Shown: positions 6,771 to 16,628, counted from the stretch's first letter. The stretch: 64,000 nucleotides of DNA from Labrenzia sp. R4_2 (GCF_017743865.1 NZ_JAGHRJ010000005.1:310001-374000), one strand, 5' to 3'. Translations and numbers: made by a program. Notes: generated by a model not told the origin, from the letters alone.

Positions 6771-7697
6771 ACCCTCGTATTTCAGGACCGGGATACCGAG
6801 CTTGCGGGCCTTGTCGGCGAGGTTTTCCTGGATGCCCGTGCCGGGGAAGACCAGGACTCCGATCGGAAGCGCGTCCAGCATTGCGTCGTTGCGCTTGAAG
6901 GGTGCTGCCTTAGCATGTTTGGCCCAGTCGGGGCGGAAGGCCACCTGCGGCACCTTGCGATGGTCCGCCCAACAGGAGGCAATGAGCTCAGCGCCTTTCG
7001 GCGATCCGCCATGCAGCAGCACCATGTCAGGGTGCTTGGCGTGGACCTGATCGAGCCTTGCCCAGATCAGGCGGTGGTCGTTGAAGTCAACACCGCCGGT
7101 GATGGCGACCTTCGGCCCCTGCGGCAGGAGCATCTCGGCTTCGGCCCGGCGTTTCGCGGCCAGGAAATCCCGGCTGTCGATCATCGCCGAGGTGAGGTTG
7201 CGATGACTGACACGCGAACCATTGCGGGGCTGCCAGGGCTTGCCCTGATGGCGCTCGAAGCCTTCGACGGCGAGGTCCCGGAAGAGCTCCAACGCGTTCC
7301 TGCGCTCGATCAGGCTCTGCCCCTCGGCCGTCAGGCGCTCCAGCTCGACGGACTTCACCTCCGAGCCGTCCTGTTCCCGCTGCAGCCGGCGCTGCGCCTG
7401 CTCGTTGTCATCGAGTGCCCGTTCGGTGCGCGTCGTGGCGCGGTGGAAGAGATTGACCGTGCCCCAGAGCAATTCGTCGAGTTCGGGTTCAAGACGTGTA
7501 TCGCCGAGTGTCGCGATCAGGGCGTCGAAGATGTCGGTGACCGCGCTGGAGACCATACTGTCCTCAGGAAGCGGCCTCGGATCGGGTTCGTCTTCGAACG
7601 GACGCCAGCCGTAAAGCTGGAGTTCGGTGAGGGCGTGACCGGTCTGAGAGGAGCTGTGGACCGGCTCATTGGCTGCCGTATCGTTTGAAAAGGTCAT
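6762..7697 (-). CDS. DUF2493-domain protein (SMF/DprA-like Rossmann fold)
   Basis: This 311-aa protein starts at ATG 7697 with AGGA eight bases upstream; the frame extension to 7808 is not needed. The C-terminal 120 residues hold DUF2493: PKVAITGGVDFNDHRLIWARL, then MVLLHGGSPKGAELIASCWA, HRKVPQVAFRPDWAKHAKAA and PIGVLVFPGTGIQENLADKA. The GG.. and P.GTG motifs are those of a nucleotide-binding Rossmann fold related to YspA/DprA-like proteins. The N-terminal half is helical, with a probable coiled coil near residues 75-120. Such genes are routine in rhizobial ICEs between ssb and Toprim, with unknown role. It ends in an intrinsic terminator. Confidence 0.85.
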   Translation of the reverse strand: MTFSNDTAANEPVHSSSQTGHALTELQLYGWRPFEDEPDPRPLPEDSMVSSAVTDIFDALIATLGDTRLEPELDELLWGTVNLFHRATTRTERALDDNEQAQRRLQREQDGSEVKSVELERLTAEGQSLIERRNALELFRDLAVEGFERHQGKPWQPRNGSRVSHRNLTSAMIDSRDFLAAKRRAEAEMLLPQGPKVAITGGVDFNDHRLIWARLDQVHAKHPDMVLLHGGSPKGAELIASCWADHRKVPQVAFRPDWAKHAKAAPFKRNDAMLDALPIGVLVFPGTGIQENLADKARKLGIPVLKYEGGA

Positions 7698-7800
7698 TTC
7701 GGGGTTCCTCGTCGGGTGAGCCGCGCCCATCGCGGCCTTCGTGGCAGCGACCAGCCCACGGACGGGACGGCCGGGCAGCCCGAGAGAAGCGAGGGTCCCG

Positions 7801-7880
7801 ATGGCCAAGTCCGGCTATTTTGCCTCGCGATGCAAAGCGCCTCCCTGGAGGCGCGGCGGAAAATAGCCGGGCGTGGCCAT
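7801..7880 (-). repeat. Large nested hairpin in the DUF2493 leader
   Basis: The arms ATGGCCAAGTCCGGCTATTT (from 7801) and GGAAAATAGCCGGGCGTGGC (from 7858, ending at CAT 7880) are near-perfect inverted repeats. Inside them a second stem GCGCCTCC/GGAGGCGC spans 7837-7854. The whole is an 80-nt structure in the 323-bp gap between the Toprim and DUF2493 genes. It may be an attenuator, an RNA element or a palindromic repeat unit. No gene is seen in this gap. Confidence 0.7.
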
Positions 7881-8020
7881 TGCCCGGCCGTCCCGTTTGT
7901 GGGCCGCCTGCCCTCTCAAGAAGGCCGTGGGCGGCGACGTGTCCGACGAGGAAGACCGGGAGGACCGGATATGACAGGAGGACGGCAACCGGTGTGCCAC
8001 AGTCCTCATCTGCCGCTCCC

Positions 8021-9055
8021 TCACGCCGCCAGAAAGCGTGCCACGTCCTCGGGATGGAGCTGAAGCCGCAACCGTTCCCGGAGGGTGTCAATGCCGTCGC
8101 GCCTCAAATCGTCATTGAAGTCGCCTAGCCGCGGCGTCAGCGCCAGTGCCTCGATCCCGGCCTCGGCGGCTCTGGCCAAAAGAACCTTCCGCGCGCCCTC
8201 ACCTGCCGGATCGCGGTCACGCAGGACATAGAGCCGCCGGAGACTCTTGGGGAACAGGATGGCGGCGAGATGGGCCGCCGAGAGCGCCGCCAGCACCGGC
8301 AGTTCGACACCGGCGGAGCGAGCCGACAGCACAGTCTCGATCCCCTCGCCGGCGGCGAGAACATCTTGCGCCACTCCAAACCGCACCCCGTGACCGAGCA
8401 AGTCTCCCATCGCCCGCCTCGGTGTCTCGATGTCCGCCTTGCAAGAGCCGTCCGCCGCGAGCCAGGTGCGATGCGCGCCGGTCTGACGCCCGCCGAGATC
8501 GGTGACGGTGGCAACCATCGCCGGAAGCTGTCTGGTCGAGCCGCCGCCTTCCAGCCGGTAGTAGCATGTTGGATGGAAGCGCAGGCTTGCGGTTGCGTGC
8601 AAAGCCGTAATGCCGCGATTACGGAGATACGTTTCCACGAGTGTTCCGGCGATCGGCTGCGACATGGCAAAGAGCCGCCTTGCGGCCGCGGCAGAACCGG
8701 ATGGAACCGACGACAGTTGTCTGGACCGTTTCTCGGGCTCAGGACGAGGCAGGCTCAGAAACCGCCGCGCTTCCTCGGCGACATCGCGAAAGTCGGAGAA
8801 CCCACAGCTTTCGCGGATGACATCGAGCAGATCGCCATGTTCGCCCGTCGCGGCATCTGTCCATTTTCCAGTAGCGCCCTTGCCACGATCCGGTCCCTTG
8901 AGCCGGACAAACATCGACCGGCCCGGCGAACCGTGTACATCCCCCACCAGCCAGTAGCGGCCGGATTTTTGGCCGGCTGGCAGGTAGTGGCGGCACACCG
9001 CTTCGGCCGCTCTCGCAAGACGCACCGCCAGATCGGAAGCCTCAACACGGGACAT
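8021..9055 (-). CDS. Toprim-domain primase-like protein
   Basis: This 344-aa protein has an N-terminal DUF7146-like primase region (AAEAVCRHYLPAGQKSGRYW and GKWTDAATGEHGDLLDVIRE). A Toprim domain follows in the last 120 residues: VLAAGEGIETVLSARSAGVE supplies the catalytic Glu, and LYVLRDRDPAGEGARK at about residues 273-288 supplies the DxD pair. Proteins like this make primers or unwind DNA during element replication. Its ATG overlaps the stop of the upstream strawberry-notch gene (TGATG), so the two are translationally coupled. It probably works with SSB and RepA on the excised element. The DxD motif is intact. Confidence 0.9.
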   Translation of the reverse strand: MSRVEASDLAVRLARAAEAVCRHYLPAGQKSGRYWLVGDVHGSPGRSMFVRLKGPDRGKGATGKWTDAATGEHGDLLDVIRESCGFSDFRDVAEEARRFLSLPRPEPEKRSRQLSSVPSGSAAAARRLFAMSQPIAGTLVETYLRNRGITALHATASLRFHPTCYYRLEGGGSTRQLPAMVATVTDLGGRQTGAHRTWLAADGSCKADIETPRRAMGDLLGHGVRFGVAQDVLAAGEGIETVLSARSAGVELPVLAALSAAHLAAILFPKSLRRLYVLRDRDPAGEGARKVLLARAAEAGIEALALTPRLGDFNDDLRRDGIDTLRERLRLQLHPEDVARFLAA

Positions 9056-12000
9056 CAGGCCGCCCCACGGTCCAGGACGCGCTCGATCGGCCAGGCTTCC
9101 ATCACTCTGCCGAGCACCTCCGCCCCACGTTCATCGGCGGGCACGAAGAAGCGCAGCTTCCAGGAGATGATCTCCGAAAAGAGCCCGAAGGCCTTGAGCC
9201 GATCGCGCATACCTTCCGAGAACCCGGTGAGCTCGATCCGGTTTGCCCCCATGACGCGGCCCCGCCGGAGCAGCAGACCTTCGGCCAGATCCAGGATCGT
9301 CTGGCCATCGATCAGTGCAGCATAGGCTTCATCGGGAGACAGCGTCACCGATCCCGTCGCGGTTGCATTGGCCGCCCAGGCGGGCGAGACGCGGCGGCCG
9401 ATGATGCGCTCACCCTCGTCGGTCTGCAGCCGATAGACCCGTGTTGACTCGTTCGGCAGACGCTTCCAGACCGGCAGGAGCAGACCGCAGACCATTTGCA
9501 ACGTGCTCTCGGTGAATTCCGGAATCTCGGACCGTTCGTGGTCCCAGGCCGAAGCGAACGCATCTCGATCCGCCACTTGCCAATGGCTGTCGGCCAGCAC
9601 CTTGAGCGAGAGGTGGCTGTGCTCCATCGGCCGGATCAGCCGGACACGGCGCTCAATCTCGCCATCGTCGATCATCATCGACGGCGCCTGCACCTGAACG
9701 GCCGCCCGCCCCGACTTGCCGTTGACCAGCAGCCTGGCACCGGGCTCCGTTTCAGCACGGGCAATTGCATCCTCAAGCGGCATGGGCCTGTTGCGACGCT
9801 TCTCGGAGATGGTGAGCAGCCGGGTCCCCGCACCGGTCGCCGGATGGGTGTGGATCGTCCGGCGATCGGTGACCACAAAGCTCTCGGCCGTCAGTGTCTC
9901 CAACCCGAGATCATAAGTGCCGCTGGCGATCGCCCCCTCGATCCTGGCGTCCAGCAGTCGCTCGAAGGCGGCAAAGAGGATGGCTTGAAGCTCGATCGTC
10001 AGCGCCAGAAGCCGGTTGAGGAAGGTGGTAATCGGCGGCAGATCGTCCCTGATGCCGTTCGCATCTGTCAGCTTCAGGCCGGTGGCGGTCTCGAACCGTT
10101 CGAGCGGGCAGCCCTCGACCTTGCCGCGCACGATCATAAGATAGAGCTGGCGCAGCGCATCGCGGGCATAAAAACTTTCCAGATTGTCCTCGGGGCGAAA
10201 GAGCCCCTGCCCGCCGGTCTGGCGCTGGCCGCGAGTGATAGCGCCGAGCGTGTCGAGGCGGCGGGCGATGGTCGACAGGAACCGCTTTTCCGCCTTCACA
10301 TCCGTGGAGATGGGCCGGAAGAGCGGCGGCTGCGCCTGATTGGTGCGATTCGTCCGCCCGAGGCCCTGGATCGCGGCATCCGCCTTCCAGCCGGGCTCGA
10401 GCAGGTAGTGGACCCGCAAGCGTTGGTTCTTTGCCGAGAGATCCGCATGATAGCTGCGCCCGGTGCCGCCGGCATCGGAGAAGATGAGGATGCGTTTGAG
10501 GTCATCCATGAAGGCGGACGTCTCGGAGAGATTGGCAGAGGCCGCGCGGCTCTCGACAGAGAGACGATCACCCTTTCTCACGATGCGCCGCGAACGGCCC
10601 GTCACCTCGGCAACCGTGTCTGTGCCGAAGCGTTGGACGATCTGATCGAGCGCACCGGGAACCGGCGGCAGCGCAGCGAGCCGCTCGATCAACTCGTCCC
10701 GCCGGGCGACCGCCTCGCGGCATTCCACCGGTTGACCGTCCCGGGTTACCGGGCGCGAGGAAAGATTGCCCTCGCTGTCGGTGAAGGGCTCATAGAGCTG
10801 CACCGGGAAGGAATGGGCGAGATAGTCGAGAACATATTCGCGTGGGGTGATGTCCACCCGGACGTCATTCCACTCCTCTGTGGGGATCTCGGCGAGCCGG
10901 CGCTCCATCAGCGCCTCGCCCGTCGAGACGATCTGAATGACAGCAGCATGCCCCGCCTCCAGATCGCGCTCGATCGACCGGATCAGCGTCGGTGTCTTCA
11001 TCGATGTCAGCAGATGACCGAAGAAGCGTTGCTTGGCGCTCTCGAAAGCGGATCGCGCAGCGGATTTGGCCTGCCGGTTGAGCGTACCCTCACTTCCGGT
11101 GATGTTTGCAGCCTCCATCGCCGCGTCGAGATGGTTGTGAATGACAGTGAAGGCCCCGGCATACGCGTCGTAGATGCGGCGCTGCTCGGCCGTCAGCTGA
11201 TGTTCGACAAGTTCGTATTCGACGCCGTCATAGGAGAGCGAACGGGCGGTGTAGAGCCCGAGTGACCTGAGGTCGCGGGCCAGCACCTCCATCGCCGCGA
11301 CGCCGCCCTCCTCGATCGCCTCGACAAACTCGGCCCTTGTCACAAACGGAAAATCGTCGCTTCCCCAGAGACCGAGCCGCTGCGCATAGGCAAGATTGTG
11401 CACACTGGTGGCACCGGTCGCCGAGACATAGACGACGCGGGCATCGGGCAGCGCGTGCTGAAGGCGCAGTCCCGCGCGACCCTGCTGCGACGGCGCAACA
11501 TCCCCGCGCTCGCCCTTGCCGCCACCGGCGTTCTGCATGGCATGGCTTTCGTCGAAAATGATCACTCCATTGAAATCCTTCTCGGCCTCGGCGCCGGGAC
11601 CGGACTTCAACCATTCGACGATCTGCTTCACCCTGGAAACCTTGTCGCCACGGTCGTCGGAGCGCAGCGTGGCGTAGGTGGTAAAAAGGATGCCTTCGAT
11701 GAGCGTGATCGGCTTGCCTTGAGGAAAGCGCGACAGAGGCGTGACCAGCAGCCGCTCCATACCGAGGGCAGACCAGTCGCGCTGCGCGTCCTCGATCAGC
11801 TTGCCGGATTTGGAGATCCAGACCGCTTTGCGGCGGCCGCGCAGCCAATTTTCAAGGATGATCGCGGCCGACTGGCGGCCCTTGCCCGCACCGGTGCCGT
11901 CGCCGAGCATGAAGCCCCGGCGGAAGCGGAAAGCGCCGGCAACCCCTTCGGGCGCTGCCTGGACGAGATCGAAGGTCTCGTCGACTGTCCAACTGCCGGC

Positions 12001-13395
12001 AAGATGACCAGAATGAGCCTCGCCCGCGTAGATCACCGTCTCGAGCTGCGCGTCCGACAGCACTCCCTCGGTGACGACGTTCGCCGGCAGAAACGGTCGG
12101 TAGCCTGGCTTGGGCGGGGCGACCGACGCCATCGCCGCCGACTGCACCAGTTTTGTGGGATGATCCTGACATCCGGGAATACGGATCGACTGCAATCCGT
12201 AAGCCTCATAGATTGCGTCGGTAAACCCGGCGCCCTCAGGCGGTGTCCAATCGACGGTTTCGTAGGATAGCTCAACGGCCTCGGGATCGGCAACGGCGGG
12301 CCTGGCCGGACGAGATTTTGCCGGGCACGCCGGACCGCCTCGCGCCGCTCGGCCAGCAGAGGGGACCGGTGATCGCGGACCCTCGGGAAGCGAAACCGGC
12401 AGCCGAGGTGGAACCGCGTTTTCGATCCAACCGAGAAGCGTGGCGACGTCCGGTGCCATACCAGGCGAGGACGGGAACAGGGTCGGTTCCACTGCGGGTA
12501 CCTTGTCGATCACGGTGAGCCGCGTCGGGAAGGTCGTTCCGTGTTTCGCGTAAGCCGATCCGGTGATCGCTGCGGAGAACACGACGGTGCCGCGCTCCTG
12601 CAGGCGGACAAAGGCTTCGCGCCAGCCCGGTAGTTCCGGACCGACATTTGCCCCGGTGATCGTCACCAGCCGCCCGCCCGGGGCGAGGCGGTTCAGCGCC
12701 GAGGCGATGTGCCGGAAACCGGCATCGGCAATGCGCCCAGAAACATTCGCGAGCGCCGTGAAGGGCGGGTTCATGATGACGACGGAAGGCACCAGCCCCG
12801 GATCGAGGTGATCGTCGATCTGCGCGGCGTCGAACCGGGTAACGTCTTTTGCCGGAAAGAGAGAAGCGAGCAGGTCGGCGCGAGTTTCCGCAAGCTCGTT
12901 TAGGATCAGCGATCCACGGGCGATCTCGGCCAGAACCGCCATCAGGCCGGTACCGGCCGAGGGTTCCAGCACACGATCGTTTTCGGCAACATGAGCCGCC
13001 GTCAGCGCGGCAAGGCCAAGGGGAACAGGCGTGCTGAACTGCTGGAGCGTCTGGCTCTCTTCGGACCGGCGCGTCTGCGTTGGTAGCAGCGCCACGATCT
13101 TCTCCAGCACGGAAAGCCGTGCAGCTGGAATGGCGGCTTTACGGAAAACCGCCTTGCCGTATTTGCGCAGGAACAGAACTGTTGCCACCTCGCAAGCGTC
13201 ATAGGCGTCCTTCCAGTTCCAGGCGCCGGATGTATCAGACGCGCCGAACGCAATTTCCATTGCGGCGCGCAACATGGCAGCGTCCACGCGCCGGCCTTGT
13301 TCAAGATGCTCAAGAAGATCATGGGCGACGGCCAGGATGGCGGGCGCAGGAGCGATCGGCGTGGCCGGGGCGGTCACGGGTGCGGTCATGTTCAT
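9055..13395 (-). CDS. Methyltransferase-fold / strawberry notch-like helicase fusion
   Basis: This 1446-aa protein has an N-terminal class I methyltransferase-like domain: VLEPSAGTGLMAVLAEIARG near residue 142 and IMNPPF near 207, the adenine-methylase motif IV. A strawberry-notch SF2 helicase core follows: GDGTGAGKGRQ (Walker A) near 497, IFDESHAMQN (Walker B/DExH) near 612, TGATSV motif III, and LGRTNRTNQAQPP motif VI near 1017. Such giant proteins are a conserved backbone of rhizobial ICEs and large plasmids. They may remodel or protect incoming DNA, but their function is unproven. ATG 13395 has a GAGG ten bases upstream within a structured leader. Confidence 0.9.
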   Translation of the reverse strand: MNMTAPVTAPATPIAPAPAILAVAHDLLEHLEQGRRVDAAMLRAAMEIAFGASDTSGAWNWKDAYDACEVATVLFLRKYGKAVFRKAAIPAARLSVLEKIVALLPTQTRRSEESQTLQQFSTPVPLGLAALTAAHVAENDRVLEPSAGTGLMAVLAEIARGSLILNELAETRADLLASLFPAKDVTRFDAAQIDDHLDPGLVPSVVIMNPPFTALANVSGRIADAGFRHIASALNRLAPGGRLVTITGANVGPELPGWREAFVRLQERGTVVFSAAITGSAYAKHGTTFPTRLTVIDKVPAVEPTLFPSSPGMAPDVATLLGWIENAVPPRLPVSLPEGPRSPVPSAGRAARGGPACPAKSRPARPAVADPEAVELSYETVDWTPPEGAGFTDAIYEAYGLQSIRIPGCQDHPTKLVQSAAMASVAPPKPGYRPFLPANVVTEGVLSDAQLETVIYAGEAHSGHLAGSWTVDETFDLVQAAPEGVAGAFRFRRGFMLGDGTGAGKGRQSAAIILENWLRGRRKAVWISKSGKLIEDAQRDWSALGMERLLVTPLSRFPQGKPITLIEGILFTTYATLRSDDRGDKVSRVKQIVEWLKSGPGAEAEKDFNGVIIFDESHAMQNAGGGKGERGDVAPSQQGRAGLRLQHALPDARVVYVSATGATSVHNLAYAQRLGLWGSDDFPFVTRAEFVEAIEEGGVAAMEVLARDLRSLGLYTARSLSYDGVEYELVEHQLTAEQRRIYDAYAGAFTVIHNHLDAAMEAANITGSEGTLNRQAKSAARSAFESAKQRFFGHLLTSMKTPTLIRSIERDLEAGHAAVIQIVSTGEALMERRLAEIPTEEWNDVRVDITPREYVLDYLAHSFPVQLYEPFTDSEGNLSSRPVTRDGQPVECREAVARRDELIERLAALPPVPGALDQIVQRFGTDTVAEVTGRSRRIVRKGDRLSVESRAASANLSETSAFMDDLKRILIFSDAGGTGRSYHADLSAKNQRLRVHYLLEPGWKADAAIQGLGRTNRTNQAQPPLFRPISTDVKAEKRFLSTIARRLDTLGAITRGQRQTGGQGLFRPEDNLESFYARDALRQLYLMIVRGKVEGCPLERFETATGLKLTDANGIRDDLPPITTFLNRLLALTIELQAILFAAFERLLDARIEGAIASGTYDLGLETLTAESFVVTDRRTIHTHPATGAGTRLLTISEKRRNRPMPLEDAIARAETEPGARLLVNGKSGRAAVQVQAPSMMIDDGEIERRVRLIRPMEHSHLSLKVLADSHWQVADRDAFASAWDHERSEIPEFTESTLQMVCGLLLPVWKRLPNESTRVYRLQTDEGERIIGRRVSPAWAANATATGSVTLSPDEAYAALIDGQTILDLAEGLLLRRGRVMGANRIELTGFSEGMRDRLKAFGLFSEIISWKLRFFVPADERGAEVLGRVMEAWPIERVLDRGAA

Positions 13396-13500
13396 GAGAG
13401 GAGATCCTCGAGAGCAGCAACGGGAAAGCCCGGCCAGCGCTCTCTCGACCGCCCGGGCTCACCACGTCCCGGCAGCCCTCTCCCTCTCAGGGCAAAAGAA
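13396..13500 (-). promoter_or_regulatory. Structured leader of the strawberry-notch gene (leader copy A)
   Basis: Read leftward, the leader starts GAGAGGGAGAGGGCTGCCGG, contains a GGGACG...CCCGTT pair around a long spacer, and ends CTCGAGGATCTCCTCTCATG. It matches the start of leader copies B-D closely but its inverted repeat is less conserved. No gene is seen between 13396 and 13673. Confidence 0.5.
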
Positions 13501-13673
13501 ATCGCGCCACGCAGGAAGGCGGGCGCGATCAAGCTGGAAGAAGGTCAAAGGTCGGTGGGAAGCAGGAAGCGAGCTTGGCTCCTCGAGCGCCCTTGAGCCC
13601 GCCACGGTCAAATGCGGCAAGTGATTTCGGGAACCGGGGCTCAACGACCTCGGCCGACCGTGAGGCGATCGCC

Positions 13674-13838
13674 TCACGAGAAAGGATCGATCTCAAACAT
13701 CACAGCCACCTCGTCGCCGTCGATTTCGTCGGCGGTTACAGCACCGAAGGATCCGTCGCCAGCCCGGAAAACGACGATGGAAACCATCAGTGTGGCGGCG
13801 AGGCTGGAAGCGAAGGCGGTGGCGTCTTGAAGGGTCAT
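13674..13838 (-). CDS. Small hypothetical protein (54 aa)
   Basis: This short protein starts MTLQDATAFASSLAATLMVS and ends EVAVMFEIDPFS. It is hydrophobic at the N-terminus and acidic at the C-terminus. The ATG at 13838 has GGAG eight bases upstream. That site lies in the right arm of an inverted repeat (CCTGTCG...CGACAGG), as in other leaders of this element. The in-frame extension to 13982 is unsupported. Function is unknown; the good ribosome site and backbone position argue that it is a real gene. Confidence 0.55.
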   Translation of the reverse strand: MTLQDATAFASSLAATLMVSIVVFRAGDGSFGAVTADEIDGDEVAVMFEIDPFS

Positions 13839-14250
13839 TGTTCCGGCTCCTGTCGTTGGAGGCAGGGGACCATCCCCCGCGCGACAGGCGCCCGTAGTGT
13901 CTGATCGAGAACGGCAATCACCGCGCGCGTTCGGGCTCGTCCCGAATCCGCGAGGCGGCACGCGCGCGTAAGCCGACCCCATGCGGGTTGAATGACAAAG
14001 CCTCGTTCAGACCAAGGTCAGCGAATGGAAGCGGGGGATGGTTTCCGTGTCCGTCAGAAGCCGGAAACCCGGAAATGCGTTTGCACGACCACCTCTGTCC
14101 TCTGCCAGCCGATCGAGAGGGAATGCAACGATGGGCAGAAGCGAAGCCATAGGTCAGGCAACCGGCGGATCTCCATCGGAGCACAATTGACTTGATGGTG
14201 TTGGGTCCTTTGAACAGCCCTGTAATTGCTGCCCGACCAAGGCCACCATG
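13839..14250. other. Intergenic region with leader hairpin; no gene seen
   Basis: The first 50 bases upstream of the small gene hold a CCTGTCG/CGACAGG inverted repeat around a GGGGGATGGTCCCC stem. The remaining 350 bases show no convincing gene on either strand. Confidence 0.4.
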
Positions 14251-14280
14251 AAAAAAGCCCGGAGCCTTGCAGCTCCGGGG
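14251..14280 (-). terminator. Rho-independent terminator of the parB-like gene
   Basis: Read leftward, CCCCGGAGCT GCAAGG CTCCGGGC forms a strong stem-loop followed by TTTTTTC. It lies 10 bp past the stop of the ParB-like gene. Confidence 0.88.
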
Positions 14281-14290
14281 CGGGATCGCG

Positions 14291-16450
14291 TTACTCGGCA
14301 GCTACAAGGGCGGCGTCATCCTCGTTAGCTTCCGCGTTCTCATCGTCGCCGTCATCATCGGTGAGGAACGCCGGAAGAGTCTCATCTGCTCCGCCCTCCT
14401 CGTTTTCCGCCTCGACCGGCGAGGCATCGCCAGCGTCCGTCATGCGCAGCGGCTCCGGCAGCCAGCTTGTGTCAGCCAGCAGCCGTTCGGCCTCCTTGGC
14501 CATATCGCCCTTCTTGAGATGGTTGATCAACTCGGCGGCGCGCTCGCCCGCCCCTTCGCGTACGGCTTCGAGGATGCGAGGCTTGGTGACGCGGCCGAGG
14601 TAGTTTTCGGCCGTTGGCCGCCAGCCTGCTTCCACCATGTCGAGACCGACAGCGCGGGCGAGACGATCGGCCTCGGCGAGACGCTGCTGGATGCCGTGCA
14701 CGGTGACGGTGCCGCCGCCGTAGCGATCGGCCTTCTCGTAGAGAGCGTTGACGCCGAACGCCGCGCAATGAGCGAAGAGCTCCGCCTGCTCGGTGCCTTC
14801 GAGCGAGGCGAGCCAATCCCAGAGGGCGGCCTCGTCGTCCGGCATACGCGCCTCCCAGGCCTTGTGGCGTTCCTCGATGGCCTGTGCCGCCGGAATTTCC
14901 TTCAGGCCGGGCGCTTGCAGGGAGAAGCCGGTGTTGCGCACCGAGACTTCCATGGCCGGGCTATAGGTCATGTAGCGAGAGAAGACGTCCCGGCAGAACT
15001 TGTGCAACACAGCCAGGAACGCGACGGACGGATTGTTCGCCAGCCTGTCGCGCAGCGCCAACGTCCGTTCGGCCGTCAGCTCTGTAACAAGGCGTTCCGG
15101 AAGCGGCTTGATGACGTCGCCTTCGTCGTCATCTGCATCCATCGGCTGGCTGCCGATGGTGATGACAGCGCGCCGCGCCGAAGAACCGACACCAGCATCA
15201 TCGTGATCGATGCTGGCGTCACCTCCGTTTCCAGAGCCACTGCCCTCGACGGCGGCGTCAAGCTCATCCTCGGGACGGACATAGCCATGATCGACGACGA
15301 ATTCGCCATCCCGGCCGATGCTGAGGAAGACACCGGCGCGGGCAATCTCTTCCGGATCGAAGCTGACGGGACGGTTTTCGAAGGCCTCAAGCGCGGCCTC
15401 GATCTCCGCCAGACGCAGATCGACCTCGTCGGGCAGATCGCTGGCCTCCGTGTATTCCGCCTCGAGGTCGTCATGCTCCTTGCGGAGTGCTTCTCGGACC
15501 GCCCGTTCCTCTTCGGTAAGGTCCTGCATCGCACCGGTCAGTTTGCGCAGACCGTTGGCGTGGCCGTAGGGGAGTTCGACCGAAGCGTCGATCCATTTCC
15601 AGCCCTGGTCGGCAATCTCGTCCGCCATACCTTTTAGCTTCTGGTCAACCAGGCTATCGAGCAGGGAGACGTCCTGCAGCCAGCCGTCATTGTCGTGGGA
15701 GAAGAGATCGCGCAGGATTGCGCCGCCCGCCGCCTCATAAGCTTCAAGGCCGATGAAACGGGCGCGCTTATCGGATGCCGGCACCGTGGTTTCGGTGAGC
15801 ATGCGCCGGATCTGCCACGGCTCCTTCTGCCAGGAGTTGCGAATGCTTTCCAAAACCTGTTCCTGACGGGCATGGTCCGGATTGACGGTGAAGGCCATCA
15901 ACATCTCCAGCGTCATGCCGTCTGCGGCATAGACTTCGAGCAGCACGGGAGACACAGTGGCAAGGCGCAACCGCTGCCTGACGACCTGGACCGTGGTGAA
16001 GAAGGCCGCCGCGATCTCCTCCTCGCTCATGCCCTTGTTCCGCAATGCCAAGAAGGCACGGAACTGGTCGAGGGGATGCAGCGCGACGCGCTGGGTGTTT
16101 TCGGCGAGACTGTCATCCTCGGCGAGGATGCTGGTCGCCGGATCGCGGACAACGCAGGGCACGGGTGCGGTCTTGGCGAGACGCTTCTGTTTTACGAGGA
16201 TTGCCAGGGCCTGATAGCGGCGTCCGCCGGCCGGCACCTCGAACATGCCGGTCTCGTTGCCGCCCTCATCGAGCACGGGGCGGACATTGAGGCTCTGGAG
16301 GAGTGTGCCGCGGCGGGCGATGTCCTCGGCCAGTTCCTCGACCGAGATGCCGGCCTTGATACGCCGGACGTTCGACTGGCTGAGGACGAGCTTGTTGAAG
16401 GGGATGTCACGCGAGGGCGACAGGGTGAGTTTCTGATTGGCAGGTGCCAT
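14291..16450 (-). CDS. ParB/RepB/Spo0J-family nuclease-domain protein (large ICE type)
   Basis: This 719-aa protein starts at ATG 16450 (MAPANQKLTLSPSRDIPF) with GGAG nine bases before it. The N-terminal 220 residues carry the ParB/sulfiredoxin fold: NKLVLSQSNVRRIKAGISVE, LNVRPVLDEGG, PAGGRRYQAL, SLAENTQRVALHPLDQFRAF, then the HTH MSEEEIAAAFFTTVQVVRQR. The rest is long and acidic, ending in an Asp/Glu-rich tail. It is far larger than partition ParB and belongs to the plasmid/ICE 'ParB N-terminal domain' family. No ParA is adjacent, so classical partition is doubtful; roles in copy regulation or nuclease activity are possible. A strong terminator follows. Confidence 0.88.
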   Translation of the reverse strand: MAPANQKLTLSPSRDIPFNKLVLSQSNVRRIKAGISVEELAEDIARRGTLLQSLNVRPVLDEGGNETGMFEVPAGGRRYQALAILVKQKRLAKTAPVPCVVRDPATSILAEDDSLAENTQRVALHPLDQFRAFLALRNKGMSEEEIAAAFFTTVQVVRQRLRLATVSPVLLEVYAADGMTLEMLMAFTVNPDHARQEQVLESIRNSWQKEPWQIRRMLTETTVPASDKRARFIGLEAYEAAGGAILRDLFSHDNDGWLQDVSLLDSLVDQKLKGMADEIADQGWKWIDASVELPYGHANGLRKLTGAMQDLTEEERAVREALRKEHDDLEAEYTEASDLPDEVDLRLAEIEAALEAFENRPVSFDPEEIARAGVFLSIGRDGEFVVDHGYVRPEDELDAAVEGSGSGNGGDASIDHDDAGVGSSARRAVITIGSQPMDADDDEGDVIKPLPERLVTELTAERTLALRDRLANNPSVAFLAVLHKFCRDVFSRYMTYSPAMEVSVRNTGFSLQAPGLKEIPAAQAIEERHKAWEARMPDDEAALWDWLASLEGTEQAELFAHCAAFGVNALYEKADRYGGGTVTVHGIQQRLAEADRLARAVGLDMVEAGWRPTAENYLGRVTKPRILEAVREGAGERAAELINHLKKGDMAKEAERLLADTSWLPEPLRMTDAGDASPVEAENEEGGADETLPAFLTDDDGDDENAEANEDDAALVAAE

Positions 16451-16545
16451 TGGGATATTCTCCGCGACGGGCGCCGAGAGCCTCTCTCTCTGCACTCAAC
16501 CCGTCGCGAAAGCCCCAGCCCTCCTCTCCCTCTCGATGGAGCGTG
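16451..16545 (-). promoter_or_regulatory. Structured leader of the parB-like gene (leader copy B)
   Basis: Read leftward it begins GAGAGGGAGAGGAGGGCTGG, then the arm CGCGACGGG, a spacer of about 30 nt, and the arm CCCGTCGCGGAG, whose GGAG is the ribosome site. The arms are perfect 9-bp complements, so folding would hide the Shine-Dalgarno sequence. Confidence 0.7.
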
Positions 16546-16628
16546 GCCTGCCCCCTGCGATCGGAAGCCACCGCTTCGGGACCGAAGGTCGAATGCAGCC
16601 GGGTTCCGTCAGCGCATTCTGCAATCCA

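Noticed and set aside
9496..11265. 589-aa plus-strand reading frame
   Set aside because: Exact antisense of the strawberry-notch coding region, whose helicase motifs are continuous on the other strand.
14267..15637. 456-aa plus-strand reading frame
   Set aside because: Antisense of the ParB-like gene; no ribosome site or recognisable domain.
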